A DNA stretch of 64,000 nucleotides, taken from the NCBI GenBank assembly GCA_025642065.1, contig JAODUP010000011.1, forward strand, positions 412,501-476,500, given 5' to 3'. The DNA is from Paralvinella palmiformis (Eukaryota; Annelida; Polychaeta; Terebellida; Alvinellidae). Made by a program: the position numbers and the translations under genes. Positions 46,102 through 58,689 of this stretch are shown piece by piece. Below the pieces are notes generated by a model. That model was not told the DNA's origin and did not search any database. It saw only the letters and a program-made list of their open reading frames with translations. The stretch's first letter is position 1. Every line of letters starts with the position of its first letter.

Positions 46102-46109
46102 GTATTTAT

Positions 46110-47817
46110 CGACCCAATGCCTGTGCCTGTGGTGATACAATACAATCTCTATTGAGAGTTTAAAGATTTTCTAGATGCTGTCTGTTAAAATTGCATATAT
46201 ATCAATCAGATGGACTGTATTAGAATTTCACAAGAAACAGCAAGACAGGTGAACTGTGTACAATCAGAGATCGAACTTGACAGTGCCTCATGAACACAGT
46301 TATGACAGGATGGCCAGATACTTAACTTCTGATCTAGTGCCACTGTGTATTTGTGAGTACTGGTGTTATTGAGGAGACATTACAACTCAGAACGGAATTT
46401 TCTTCAAAGAAATTAGGGTTATTGTTTCTAAATCAATGTGTGCTCAACCAGTGGATCCTGAACACTTAATTACAAACATCCAATTTGATATTCATTTCAT
46501 GTTTAAAGTAGACAGTTTATGTAGTAGTAGAGCACCTTATTACAAGTTGTGAGCTTCAAAATATTTTGGTTTAATGTTTTTTGTTTGTTTAATGAGTTAG
46601 CAGTAATATTTTAGGGGGGGGGTGTTGTTATTAATATTACTGTACTCATTATGGTACTGCTTATGTGTGTGTTGCCACCTGGTGTGAATAAACATGGCAA
46701 ACACAACATGTTGATTATGTGAGATTGTTTTAATGAGTTTGCATGTTTATGTATAAACCTAGGAGCCAAAACTTTAATACAGGAGTATTATTATTATAAT
46801 AGAAGTTTAATGATACCAGCAATACAATAAAAGAAGTATCCCCCTTTCTTATCCATAATACATATTTCTTGGCACACACTATTAAGCTGTTGTATTCAAT
46901 TTATTCAGAATATTGTCCTGTCTTACTGCCAGTGGGGTAACTAGGGTATTTGTATATATTTTACGGTCATACACAATATATAACTTATTGTGTTTACTAA
47001 TATCTATGCTTTATTTCATTGCAGCTCATTTAAGAAAACTTGTACAAATAAAATCAACTATTTTCTGTGTCAGTTTGTCCATTAAAGAATATAATCACAA
47101 TTTATATCAACTGTTATAAATAACATTAGCCATATTATTATAATTAGCAGGATCAACAAAACATCTTAGATGTTCCTGTAATCTATGAGTTGTGTTTTTT
47201 TATTTAAAAATCAACTACTGGTAGGTCAAATATGAAATGATCTGTAACCAGCTAATAACTGGTGCTTTCTTACTCTTAGCATAATATTAATATAATTAAA
47301 ATTAATAGTTCATAGAAATCAATGTACTAACTATTGCTATATTAATGCAATGCAATAGGAGTGGGAGGGTTTTCACTCACCTGAGTCTTGACCCTTAATT
47401 TATTGTATCACTGAGATAATAGATATTGTTTACATCATTCAATAATTATTGTTATGTAAGAAAATTAGTTTTTATTCTAAGAAATACGAATATTTTGTTA
47501 CTGAACTAAATATGAACAAATTGTTAAATTAGTTCACAGTATACTGTACTGTATAATATGGTAATTTTATCATCAATATATATATATATATATATATAAA
47601 CATCAGATCATCTCATTTTTGGTGGCATCCCAATAATGATGATAGAAACTAAATTATGAAAGGGTACAGCTGATTTAGGTAATATAATAAAATATGGCCG
47701 TTAATAATCATTCCAAATTTATCACATACAGTCACAATTTTATTCATGACACATCGTCCTAAAGTGGTGTCATAAATCAAGATGTCTAAACATCAAATTA
47801 TTTCAGTTGCTATAGGA
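46110..47817. other. Gene-less stretch
   Basis: AT-rich, with an 11-bp G run at 46613-46622 and an AT run at 47575-47598. No exon or terminal repeat recognised. Confidence 0.5.
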
Positions 47818-47965
47818 CGCCTCCATGACCTATATCAAGGTAGCGTGATTGACCACAGATGTATAGTACCTAGGTTCAAACTCCGGCCAGCTATGTCGGA
47901 AGGATGTTTCATCTTTCACTTCGACTAGTTACATTCGGAGGTCCCTCGACCCATTTAGCGCACAA
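47818..47965 (+). mobile_element. SINE family A, divergent copy
   Basis: Plus orientation: 'gcctccatgacctatatcaa' replaces the tRNA-like start, with box B-like 'ggttcaaactccg', then 'ggatgtttcatctttcactt', 'cattcggaggtccctcgacc' and 'catttagcgcac'. Strongly diverged and cut before the tail. Confidence 0.7.
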
Positions 47966-47969
47966 AAAT

Positions 47970-49387
47970 AGCAACTTTTACATTTTATTATTCAGTTGCT
48001 ATAAAATTTGTGCAATCTCTATACAAAATGAGATCAACAACACTGAATGTATTAAAACTATAGGATGTAAAAGACATAGTTGTGGATAATATATTTCTGA
48101 AATTAATTTAGCTGACATCCTCTGTCATGTTAGGAAACAATCAAGTAGAATATATATTTTAATATGATATAAATGCCCATGTATGTAAAATTGAATATAT
48201 TATGCACAGGTGATTAAACATATTAATAATAATGTGGACTTAATAAAGTGCCCTTTCTAGCAGGTGCCAATCAAAGGTGCTGTACAGTGATACCCCAAAT
48301 AAGATCTAGATATATAACTTGATATAGTAAATGTGGTTACATTTGTAGGACATTTTGTTGTGTGGTGCATTTTTCACTGGGATAATCCAATATATGATGG
48401 AGGGATGCATGACTGTATTAATGTCATTGATTAATCACTGTCTAATAAATTATCTAGCCTAAAAATATTCATAAATTGAGTTTTAGCAATGAAAAGTCTA
48501 ACCTTACAATGTTTTATAACGTATTCATCTTAGCATGTAAACTAATTTGTATTTAAAAATTTTAAATAATTATGACTGTAGGACACACAGAAAGACAATG
48601 TCAGAATTGAAGCTTTCAAAATTCTGTTCTAAACACTATATTAGTGCTATCTCATCATTGTATGAACGTGGTATATTATTATTCCATGCTTTTATATTTG
48701 GCATTGCACTGTCTGTGACTAAATATGAGCTTTATGAGTGACTGTGATGTGTATCATATATTACATATTGATGTAAGCCAGATTATGTAATATAGAGAAC
48801 AAAACTAAAAACATCACTTCGAGGAGACTAAAGGTATTTTAATTCACCCTCAGTTATTATTCACCCCTTTAAAAGTGGACCATTCACCACCTAGCTGATT
48901 ACAAGATAATTATAACAAATATAACAAATATTATTACAAAGATTTATACATGAAGGAGATTATCCTAGAAAGTTCAAATTTGATGTACACTTTTTTAACT
49001 TAGGAAAATATTCAATACCAATAACATTACACCAGATTTGACCAAAATCAATTGCCTATCTGATAAATACAGTTATTTTAAAAACCATCTGCGATTTATG
49101 CCATTAACAATTTACATGTGGTAATTAACGCTTCAACCAATAGATATAGCTGATGGTAAACCATAATAATTACAAGATGCAATTACTATAAATAGTAGAG
49201 TGATGTTTCATTATTGATTTGTAACCATTTTTAATTAACAAAAATAATTGATTCCATAAAATATTAAAAACATCAAATTATATAAATAATTTAACATTAT
49301 TATCATGTTAGAGCAAAAGTTATTACACATGATAGGATAGTTCAGACGGGGAGGGGGAACAGGTAGGAAATAAATAAAATAATAAGG
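47970..49387. other. Gene-less stretch
   Basis: AT-rich. The frame at 48547-48741 has no motif. Confidence 0.5.
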
Positions 49388-49530
49388 TGATTATTGTTTT
49401 ACGGCCACTTTTGTGCACATAGTAGGCTATGATGAGATTTGAATTAATTTAAATTCCACTGAATTAATTTAAAAAAGAACATTAATGACCCCCTAGGATC
49501 GAAATACACTCTGACCGGACCACCCTCCCA
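49388..49530. mobile_element. SINE scraps (family A tail, family B body)
   Basis: 49392-49432 reads 'ttttacggccacttttgtgc' and 'atagtaggct' (family A tail, minus). 49475-49530 reads 'aacattaatgacccccta', 'atacactctgaccggaccac' (compare family B 'gacgttaaagatccc', 'atactctggtagtgaccacc'). Confidence 0.5.
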
Positions 49531-49677
49531 CCATTTTAGCTCCATTTTCCCCCTTTGAGTGTTGGTGTGTGTGTGAGGGGGGGGGGGGGACTTTATAAAC
49601 AGCCACTATAAAAAGGGGCCACACTTGAAATAAGAATAAAGAATGTTGGCAGTAGACCAACAATAGATGATTCTTAG

Positions 49678-49705
49678 AAGTATATATATATATATATATA
49701 TATAT
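49678..49705. repeat. (AT)n microsatellite, left side
   Basis: Left part of an AT array split by the hAT-like element 3; the right part is at 50797-50822. Confidence 0.9.
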
Positions 49706-50796
49706 CAGGCCTGGGTCAATTACTTTGAAATGTAATATATTACTATTACTTCTGAGTATTACTATTACACTTGATATTGAATGTAATATCTTACTATTAC
49801 ATTTCTTACTATTACTATTACATTTTTGCTTATGCTATTATTATTAGTGATATTGGTAATGGTAATGATAGTGCTGGTAGTTTTATGTTACTGGGTCACT
49901 CTCATCATAAAATAATACAAAACAAACTTTTACATTTTACAAACATTTACATATTAAACCAAGATTGTTCAGTTAACATTACCTCAGTTACACCTAATAA
50001 CTAGTAAATTGCCAATAGGTGAAAAATTTCCATATATGCCTACCATGGCTGAATGAACATGATTAGCAAGATGGTATATACAACAATACCAGGTAATACA
50101 CCAATTGCCCTTGCATAATGAAGGTGGAAATAGTCTTGGCTGAGCCTGATATGCTTGAACCACAATGCCTACGTTTGGCTTTGTAGTTGACGTCGGTATT
50201 AGTAGGCATCTCAAAATGACTCAGATGTGATACCTTAGCCATTGTGATTTATACTTTTTATGTGGATGTCTATATTATTGATAATATCCTAGATACAGCA
50301 TAAAATATATAAAAAATCAGAGTATGTATATCAAATGTAATGCAGTGATAGCAGCTGTAAGATATGGTGTGGACATGTAAACTAGGGAGCTTATATGTGA
50401 ACAGTGGCACAAGTAATGCCAACATTCACTAATCAGGGATGCCAGATGTAGATTCTTAATTGGGGGATAATTGGTAGCCCATGGTAATCAACTTGGACTC
50501 AGTCAAGTACACAGTGCTTAGTCTGTTTCAAATGGAGTGGCTTCTCAGTTACAGAATCAATAATGAACAATATTATAAATGACAATTTGATTGAGCAGCC
50601 AATCAGGTGACAGTGAGATTTGATGGTGCAGTGACATATTTGGCAAAAAGTATTGTGTGTCTGACAAAATGTAATAGCAAAGTAATAGTGGATTACTATT
50701 ACTTTATCAACAATTACTATTACTTTCAAAATGAGATTCACCATTACTATTACTGTGAAAAATGTAATCGTTACTATTACAATTACCCCAGGTCTG
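49706..50796. mobile_element. hAT-like non-autonomous element 3, TTACTATTAC-rich, inside an AT microsatellite
   Basis: 1091 bp with ends CAGGCCTGGGTCAATTAC on the left and CAGACCTGGGGTAATTG from the right, both directly flanked by atatatat inside an AT repeat. An 8-bp duplication fits but cannot be proved in such sequence. Each end has many TTACTATTAC units. No transposase. Confidence 0.82.
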
Positions 50797-50822
50797 ATAT
50801 ATATATATATATATATATATAA

Positions 50823-53498
50823 GCTTAAAACCTGCGCTGGTGTGGACGTTTATTGGGTTTTTCCGCCCATACAACAACTAGGGTTTTAATAATTAAAAAA
50901 TATGTAACGGGTGAATATCATAGTACCAAACAATGTCACATTTGCCGCCGTTTAAGACACTTGTCAGAATACTTTCCGAACACATACGTGTGTGTGTATC
51001 CGTGTGTTCATTAAAAAGAAACTTTACTGAGCGCTATGAGAACTTACATAACACAGGTTAATACCAGAGAGCTTAAATATAGAGAGGCGTTACTCTTGCC
51101 GCGCCATGTTGAATTTTGAACCAGTGGCGCCTCCAGCGACCGGAGGTATTTCTCTGATAAACAAAAGCTCTCTGGTTGTCCCCATGTGATCGTGTACATA
51201 TGCGCGCGTGGTTGAAATGAATTGCCAATACTAGTACTATATGTTATATGATCCCATACTCTTTTATGAATTAATAATTTAATTGTGCACACATGATATG
51301 GAAGGAAACGAAGTTCTGAAACTGTAAATAAAGAATTAAGTGATTTCACAGCCCAGTCACTTAATTAATTCATAGCCTACAATTTGCGATCACTTGACAG
51401 CTGATCAGAAAATAATTGAACGTGATTTAGGTTATTTCACAGCTTTGTGTGTGGAAGGCTTAATGTTCACAAGTTTTTTAATGAAAACAATTAGGTATAT
51501 ATGAGGTAAATGCATACAAACATGCTTTCATCATGTCAATTTATCATAGTCCATAATTTTTTTATTATTTGGATATATACATATAATGATATATACAGCT
51601 ATTATAATGCAACCATAACACAATTCACCATATATTCATCATGTCCGTTTATCATATATTAACTAAAAAAATTATAAGTTCATTTAAAGTCTACACCTAA
51701 ATAATATAGACCATGCAATATAGGCCTGCCCAGCTGAGAACAAAGAATATACATGGAATATTAACAATGTTTATGTTTGCGTTAACATGTTAGAGATAGA
51801 GAAATTAGTACTTTCATACAATAAGCGGCATCAAATCTCTTGTGCCATGGGTTCATCTAATAGTTACAATCAGTCATTTGTTATCAAATGGACAGAATAA
51901 CCCAAATTGCTTCCAACTCTAAACAACCACTACTACAAAAATATGACATTTAGTCCAGATCAGTGAACTGTTTAAAGTTAGACAGAATATACCCAGAGAT
52001 GTAATAGACACATGCATTGACTACTGTAACAGATAACACCAGTTAATCTGTAACCAAGAGATGGGCCTGTTTACATGGTATCTCATCATCATAGAACTTC
52101 AAGGACTGAAACAGAACAATACCTTGTAAAATAATGACTTGAACCAAGTGCACACACAATGTGTAAACACATGTTTCCTTTTTTCAAGTTGGTTAAAGAA
52201 TTTGATTTGATATGCATTTAAGTTATGAAGAGAAGTATACTAATTAAAGCACATGAGCTGAACATTCAAGTACTAATTCAGGTGCTGGTAATCCTTTTTT
52301 GTATTAAGATATGAAATGGGCTGACAAAATTTCATGGGCTTGATGCCTTAATGTTTCTTATTTAATTAATTTTATAATACCAATTTTCACCATTAATATT
52401 TATAAATATTAATTACCATCACAGCTGGCCCTGTCTCCTGTATAGGTCTCCTATCTGTTAATACCTTCCTCTTTGATTTCAGTAGATGCATGAGGTGGAT
52501 TTGGTACATCAAAAATAGTTGGAATAGCATTCTAGATAAGTTTATCTCTTGTCTAGTTCATGAATTCCGTTTCAGTGAAGTGTATATCATACACACTACA
52601 AAAAGTAATTTAAATCTTTCCTCATCATATATTTGCCTAACAACAATTAATAACCCATCTTTTACTTCTGTCAATAGAAAAAATAACAAAATTAATGTTT
52701 CTACCACTAGTTGAGGTATTTAATAATTAATTTCATAACATTTAAATTATAAATAGAAGTCCATATATATCTATAACTACCAATTGCTTACGTTTAAAAA
52801 TAAATATGGATGCAGGTGATCATGTAAATACTCATGCAGCTAGTTATAATTACTGTAATTAGGGAAAAATTATCTGATTATAGTAATGTAATTTTAGAAG
52901 TCCAATTATATTATTAACAATAACAAAGTCAAATACACTTCACGCCCATAACATCTTCAGTGGCTCAGTACATGTAACTGTAAGCCTATGTATATCTTAC
53001 ATACCCATTTTGTGATTAATAGGTTTGATATTGTTCAATAAAATTTAATAAGATTTTGTCTGTAACAAAAATAGATCTAGATAGATCTTGTTTGGGACTA
53101 CTGCTTGGGTCATGTCAAGTAGGGGCGTGTCTACTTCAAATTGTTATGCTTATTTTTTAAATATCCTTTATTTTTTTAAAACCAGATCATATCAAATCTT
53201 TACACTAGCTTTCCTTTCCGGAATGTCTTTATTTGTGTATACTTTTCCTGTTACTGCAGCCGAAAGCGGCGCAGAATGAACTAGTGCCATTAGGCGCCAT
53301 GTTAACGAAGGGATCTGTGCGTGACAATCTACCTCCGGTCGCTAGGGACCTGGTGCTCCATGAATTCAAAATGGCGCCCCATGTTAAAACGCGAAGTAAC
53401 ACGTCTTGTTATAAATAGTCTTTGTTAACACCACTTAGCCACCATAAAATGCTGCAATCTGCCGAATATATTTTTTTGCGAACACAAACTCATTCGCT

Positions 53499-53499
<1 letters not shown>
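50823..53499. other. Gene-less stretch
   Basis: AT-rich with two GC-richer patches, 51090-51190 and 53270-53390. These share 'gcgccat(g/t)ttgaatt' and 'agcgaccggaggta' in opposite orientation. The frame 52490-52714 shows no motif. Confidence 0.4.

Positions 53500-53539
<40 letters not shown>
53500..53539. repeat. (AT)n microsatellite
   Basis: About 20 AT units. Confidence 0.95.
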
Positions 53540-53541
<2 letters not shown>

Positions 53542-54071
53542 TGGTTGCCTCGAACCCACTTAAATGTTTGTATTATAAAGTGTTCAGTTACTACTGTAGT
53601 GGCTGATATTCTGCGTGATGTCAATGGTCATATATTATTATGAGACACTTTAAAACTATACTGTTTCTCGTCGCCGACTGGCCCACTTTTGAGCGCCGAC
53701 CCAACTTATTATTTTATTTCACATTCGCGAATTCTGTCTCCATACTTGACCCTGGGCTGCAGTAATAATGATATAGCGCTCGTTTATTCATGTGCCGTCA
53801 AACAACGCATTCGGCATTCTACAAATGAAGCGCAACACCTCCATCATTAAATCCTGGAAGGGATCTATGGTGAAAGAGAAACACACAATGAATAATGTAT
53901 ATCACTTATACGCCAATGGTAACTTAGACCAAGGTTTTTTTTCGTGTTTTATTGGCCCGTGTTGAACGAATTGTTTATAGGCATATGGATCTGTTCGGGA
54001 TCATCTCCGGCCAAGTTCCCACGTGTACATATGTAAATAGGTTGAAATCTTTCTACACTAATACATACACG
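53540..54071. other. No gene seen
   Basis: Intergenic sequence upstream of the LINE. Confidence 0.5.
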
Positions 54072-56110
54072 TACGTTGCTGGACAAGCGCTTAGAACCCT
54101 TTGCACTAATTCATGAACACAACCCAGATGTGATAGGAATAAGCGAAATTTTTACAAAAAAACAGAGACATGGAATGATGGATCCTGAAACACATGAATT
54201 CCACATAGATGGCTATGATCATCACACAAACCTAGAAGGAAGACACAAGAGGGGAGTAATCCTGTATACTAAGTCCCACTTATATGCAACCATCAGCCAC
54301 ATAGCAGGAGAAGACAAAATTGAAGAATCCCTAGGGTGTGAGCTGAAACTGAAGGGAGCAGACAATCTGCTGATTGGTGTGGTTTATAGATCACCCAATT
54401 GCAACAGGGACAACCATGATCGTTAAAGCACAATCTAAACTTAAACCAAGTACAGGCATCGCACACTTAGCCCAAGAAGATGGTAGTCTCACTATAACCG
54501 ACAAGCAGGAGGCGGATGTATTAAACAACCTTTTCTCTTCTATATTCACAAGAGAAGATACAAACAACATGCCAGATACATTCACAAGCCATACAGACAG
54601 TGAACTGATGGAGATGTAGCACAAAAGCTATCCAAGACGAATCCAATATGAATCCAAACAAATCCCCAGGACCCAATGGAGCTGCACCCAGAGTACTAAA
54701 AGAACTACAAGTAATTATAGCTGAACCACTATACCTGATCTTCAGACAGTCTCTTGACCTGGGAAAAATACCAGTTGGTCGAAAGATGGGGCTGGTTTCC
54801 ACATTTTCAAGAAAGGTAAAAGACACCAGGCCTAAAACCACAGACCAGTAAGCTTAACATCAGTCACTAGAGTCGATCATCAGGGACCATATCATGCATC
54901 ATATGGTTAAAAACCAACTCCTCAAAAAATACCAACATGGTTTCATCAAAGGTCGCTCTTGTGTCACTCAACTGTTGGCAGTCCTGGACAAATGGACAGA
55001 AGCACTGGACATGGGATATAGTATGGATGCTGTGTATCTTGATTTTGCAAAAGCATTCGACTCTGTTCCGCATCAGCGACTCTTGATGAAAATCAAAGGA
55101 TATGGCATATCAGGTAAAATATGGAAATGGATAGAGGACTTTTTATTTCAAAGAAATCAGCAAGTAGTAGTCGTTGGCATGAAGTCACTGGTAGCGCTTG
55201 TTCTGAGTGGAATCCCTTAAGGTAGTGTGTTGGGGCCATTGCTATTTATCTAGTTTCATTAACAACAAGCCAGAGGTGGTCCACTCAACCATACAGATGT
55301 TTGCTGGCGACACAAATAATTTTAGAACAGGGAACAACCCAGAAGAAGCTCAGCTATTACAAGACGACCTGGATGCCCTGGAAGAATGGTCTAACCTATG
55401 GCAGCTGAGGTTTAACGCTGAAAAATGTAAAGTTATGCATCTTGGTAGTCGCAATAAACGCACAGAGTATCACACGCACAAAGAGGGAGTCCAGGTTAAC
55501 TTACATACCACAGAACTGGAAAAGGATCTTGGTGTGTAGTGTGTATGTTGACACCAAGTTAACATTCAGTATGGACTGTGAAAAGGGTAAATATGGCTAA
55601 CAAACTATTAGGCCTGATCAGAAGATCATATGTGTACCTGGATAAAGCAACAGTGAAAACTTTGTACACCTCTCTTGTTAGGCCACATCTCGAATATGGG
55701 AACACTATCTGGTGCCCAGTATTAAAAAAGACTGTGAACTGTTGGAGAATGGCCAACGTCGAGCAACAAAACTAGCTCCGGCATTGAGGGACCTGTCTTA
55801 TGTTGAGAGAATTACTGTCCTAGATCTACCCAGCCTCTACTATAGCCAAGCTAGAGGTGACATGATAGAGACATATAAACACATGACTGGAATATATACA
55901 GTAGATGCTGAGTACATCAAACCGGATATGGCATTCACTAGGGGTCACAGTTTCAAGTTAAAGAAAGATCAATGAAAATATCAGGCAACAATACTATAGC
56001 AACAGGATTTTACTATTTAATCGCCTCTCATTGGTTGTCGTTGTGGAATTCTCGTTAATGATGTAGTAGAAAACCTTGACTGTAATCCCAAGTTCGAATT
56101 GTTTCTTTAC
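54072..56110 (+). pseudogene. Non-LTR retrotransposon (CR1/RTE-like), internally deleted, catalytic motif mutated
   Basis: The endonuclease N-terminus at 54076-54424 ('NPDVIGISEIFTK', 'HKRGVILYTKSHL', 'LLIGVVYRSPN') breaks off and runs directly into the region before the reverse transcriptase (about 54425-54616), so the endonuclease end is lost. The reverse transcriptase follows in pieces: 'NPNKSPGPNGAAPRVLKE' (54648), 'QHGFIKGRSCVTQLL' and motif A 'AVYLDFAKAFDSVPH' (54894-55220). A catalytic box FAGDTNN at about 55302-55325 has one of the two aspartates changed to glycine. The thumb ('LEEWSNLWQLRFNAEKCKV'-like) and a C-terminal part reach about 56110. Dead several times over. Confidence 0.88.
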
Positions 56111-56216
56111 AACTCTTTCGTTTTGACGACTTTACATATCAAATTATCACATAAAGTATATTTAGGACCAACAAGCATCAATTGAAAAATATTTCCATTT
56201 TTTAATTAGAACTTAG

Positions 56217-57218
56217 CAGGGTCGGGCTAATCGTAATCGGTAGCCTAATCGAAATCGATTGTAATCGATTACATGATCACCATTTCCAGATGAAATATAA
56301 TCGTAATCGATTACATTGTAAATGTAATCGTAATCACCGATTACTTTCACGATTACACAAGATGTTTGATTTTTTACCATGCTCTATCATATATGCTACA
56401 GATATGGTTTGGTATGCAGTCAAAAGTAACACTAGAACTGATTTACCCATTGACGGACTGCTGTCATATTTATATACATGATGTTTTGTCAGTTTATTTG
56501 TTCTATAAACATGAAAGGACAATGTGTTGAATCATTGCTTCCGATGTTGCCTCTATTATAAGTCATATAAACAGGCATTTCATTATAACCACAGCTACAA
56601 ACGACCCTGATTGGCCAGCAGTCGTACGGCAAGCCGCCAATTAAATTAACGCATGTGTCAGTGAACACAAACAATGCTAAAATTTGCCCCACTCCCAGTT
56701 CGCCCATCGTCATAATAACAGAAGTCAACACCAGGTGGCTGTGCCCAATAGGCGACAGCCAGGGGTCTCTACCCCAAATTTCAACAAGTTACACGTTGCC
56801 CCCGATGACAAACACTGCGTATTAGACGGAGACCAAAGTTCGAAATACGGAGTTGGGAGGTGGCTGGTTATAAAAGAAAAATATAATTTAAAGCATAGGA
56901 ATAATTTAAGACTGAAAGGTGGTCCATTTACAGAGGTGGTCAAGTCTCTTGTACATTTTCATTTCAAGGACATATCAGAAAGTGGGTCTGGTTATTATTA
57001 CAAGGCAACATATAAACACTGTAGCATGTTTATATCGGTATTATATATGTAACCGAGTGAATATTGATGAAGAATCACATTCATGTTTGTGTTATATACA
57101 TTGTAATCATGATTACTTTACAATGTAATCGTAATCGATTACATTCAGAATTAATGTAATCGTAATCATGGTGTTCTCAAGTAATGGTAATCGTAGTCCT
57201 GTAATCGCCCCAACCCTG
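56217..57218. mobile_element. hAT-like non-autonomous element 4, GTAATCGATTAC-rich
   Basis: 1002 bp with identical 8-bp flanks gaacttag (56209-56216 and 57219-57226). Ends: CAGGGTCGGGCTAATCG on the left and CAGGGTTGGGGCGATTAC from the right. Both ends are built of TAATCGTAATCGATTACA units, many of them palindromic. The 122-residue plus frame inside (56684-57052) has no transposase motif. Confidence 0.93.
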
Positions 57219-57394
57219 GAACTTAGTCACTGGCAGCAGTTTTAAATTGTGTAATCAAATTATGTTGTGCATACTCATTACTTAATTTCAACTATACTGT
57301 AAATATTCATATCAGATCTATAATGTTTCAGGTAAAGTAGGATTATGGAATTAAAATATATTAATTTTATTTAGTATGTCTAACAATTGTCGGC

Positions 57395-57480
57395 AAACAG
57401 TACACTAAATGAGCCAAGCAATCTCCAAAGGGAATGGGGCGAAATGAAATAAGAAACACCCTTCATATATCAGTCATACT
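57395..57480 (-). mobile_element. SINE family A fragment
   Basis: Decayed body part: 'ctaaatgagccaagcaatct', 'aaagggaatg', 'aagaaacacccttcatata'. Confidence 0.55.
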
Positions 57481-57526
57481 AGTCAATGACAACAGCAGCA
57501 ACAAGCAAGATACAACGATAACTAAT

Positions 57527-57549
57527 ATATATATATATATATATATATA
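57527..57549. repeat. (AT)n microsatellite
   Basis: AT run at the left edge of the TA-flanked element. Confidence 0.9.
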
Positions 57550-58301
57550 GTTAAAACTGTGCTTAACCCCCACCTGTCTAGAAGGGCCACCTGCCATTAA
57601 GCGCCACCTTTCCAAAGTCCCATTCAAACTGACCTGTCTAGAGCCGCCACCTGCCTGACGCAGCCAAACAATATAGTGTCAAGGTCCCAGGCCAACAATG
57701 TTACCTCTGAAGCAACCGCCAGTTGCGATAATTTGAATGAGAATTTATTAACATGATTGAGCGCTGATTGTCATTGGCCGAACATCAGCAATATATTAAC
57801 CAATGATAGCTCTTCCCCTGTTATTTCTCCGACGGTGTGTATGACGTTTTGTGCTGACGGTGTATTGGCTAGTGGGCCGTAATATTTGTATTATTATGTA
57901 ATTGTTATGTGATTTCAACACACCTTGATTAAAGGTGATTGCTACTTGTCCAGCTCTTGTTCTACAAACTTACAACTGATAAAGCCGTTATTTTACCATT
58001 ATAATTGCAATCTCTACAAATATTTTGGATACAAATTGTCTTCAAATTTCTTAATTAATCACATTATATTCCTACTTGTGTTCTATTCCTGACATATTAA
58101 ACATCGTGATTTTAGGAAATGACGATCGTCTGTATGGATTCCAAGATGTTTGGTAAAACTCAGTTCTCGCACAGTTGGAAAGGCATTTGGTGTGCATACT
58201 GACAATGGAACATTCCTAGATCACTTCATGGATTTACAGGATATGAGTGTCACAACAAGGATGAATTCGTCACTAAAGTAAACAAGATAAATGATTTTAT
58301 T

Positions 58302-58366
<65 letters not shown>

Positions 58367-58531
58367 CTACTTTAAATATGTATAAAGTATGTGATGCAGG
58401 AATAAAAATAAATAGAAGTACTCTATGTTGTTCAGTTACGGGAAAACCCCCTTAGGTGGCTCGGGCAATTTGGAAAAGGTCATTTTATAAGCATTTTACC
58501 CCCAAAGGTGGCGTTAAGAGCAGGTTGACTG

Positions 58532-58532
<1 letters not shown>
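57550..58532. mobile_element. TA-flanked inverted-repeat element, pogo/Tigger-like
   Basis: The left end 'gttaaaactgtgcttaac' and, from the right, CAGTCAACCTGCTCTTAACG are inverted and continue with CCACCT-type text. They resemble the CAGTYRAACCT...TTAACGNCCACCT ends of pogo/Tigger-group elements. Both sides abut AT repeats, consistent with TA target duplication. An AT microsatellite lies inside (58304-58362). No transposase seen, so non-autonomous. Confidence 0.65.
58304..58362. repeat. (AT)n microsatellite
   Basis: About 29 AT units inside the TA-flanked element. Confidence 0.95.
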
Positions 58533-58535
<3 letters not shown>

Positions 58536-58582
<47 letters not shown>

Positions 58583-58638
58583 CGTTCTAGGACACTGAAT
58601 GGCCTAAACTGTGCGTTAAGCAACATTCATCCATCCAT

Positions 58639-58681
<43 letters not shown>
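58536..58681. repeat. Two (AT)n arrays with (CATC)n between
   Basis: AT arrays at 58536-58580 and 58645-58681. CATC repeats lie at 58627-58643. Confidence 0.95.
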
Positions 58682-58683
<2 letters not shown>

Positions 58684-58689
58684 ATGTGT

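Noticed and set aside
56684..57052. 122-residue frame inside hAT-like element 4 as transposase
   Set aside because: No DDE or hAT dimerisation motif; composition is poor, and an equally long frame lies antisense.
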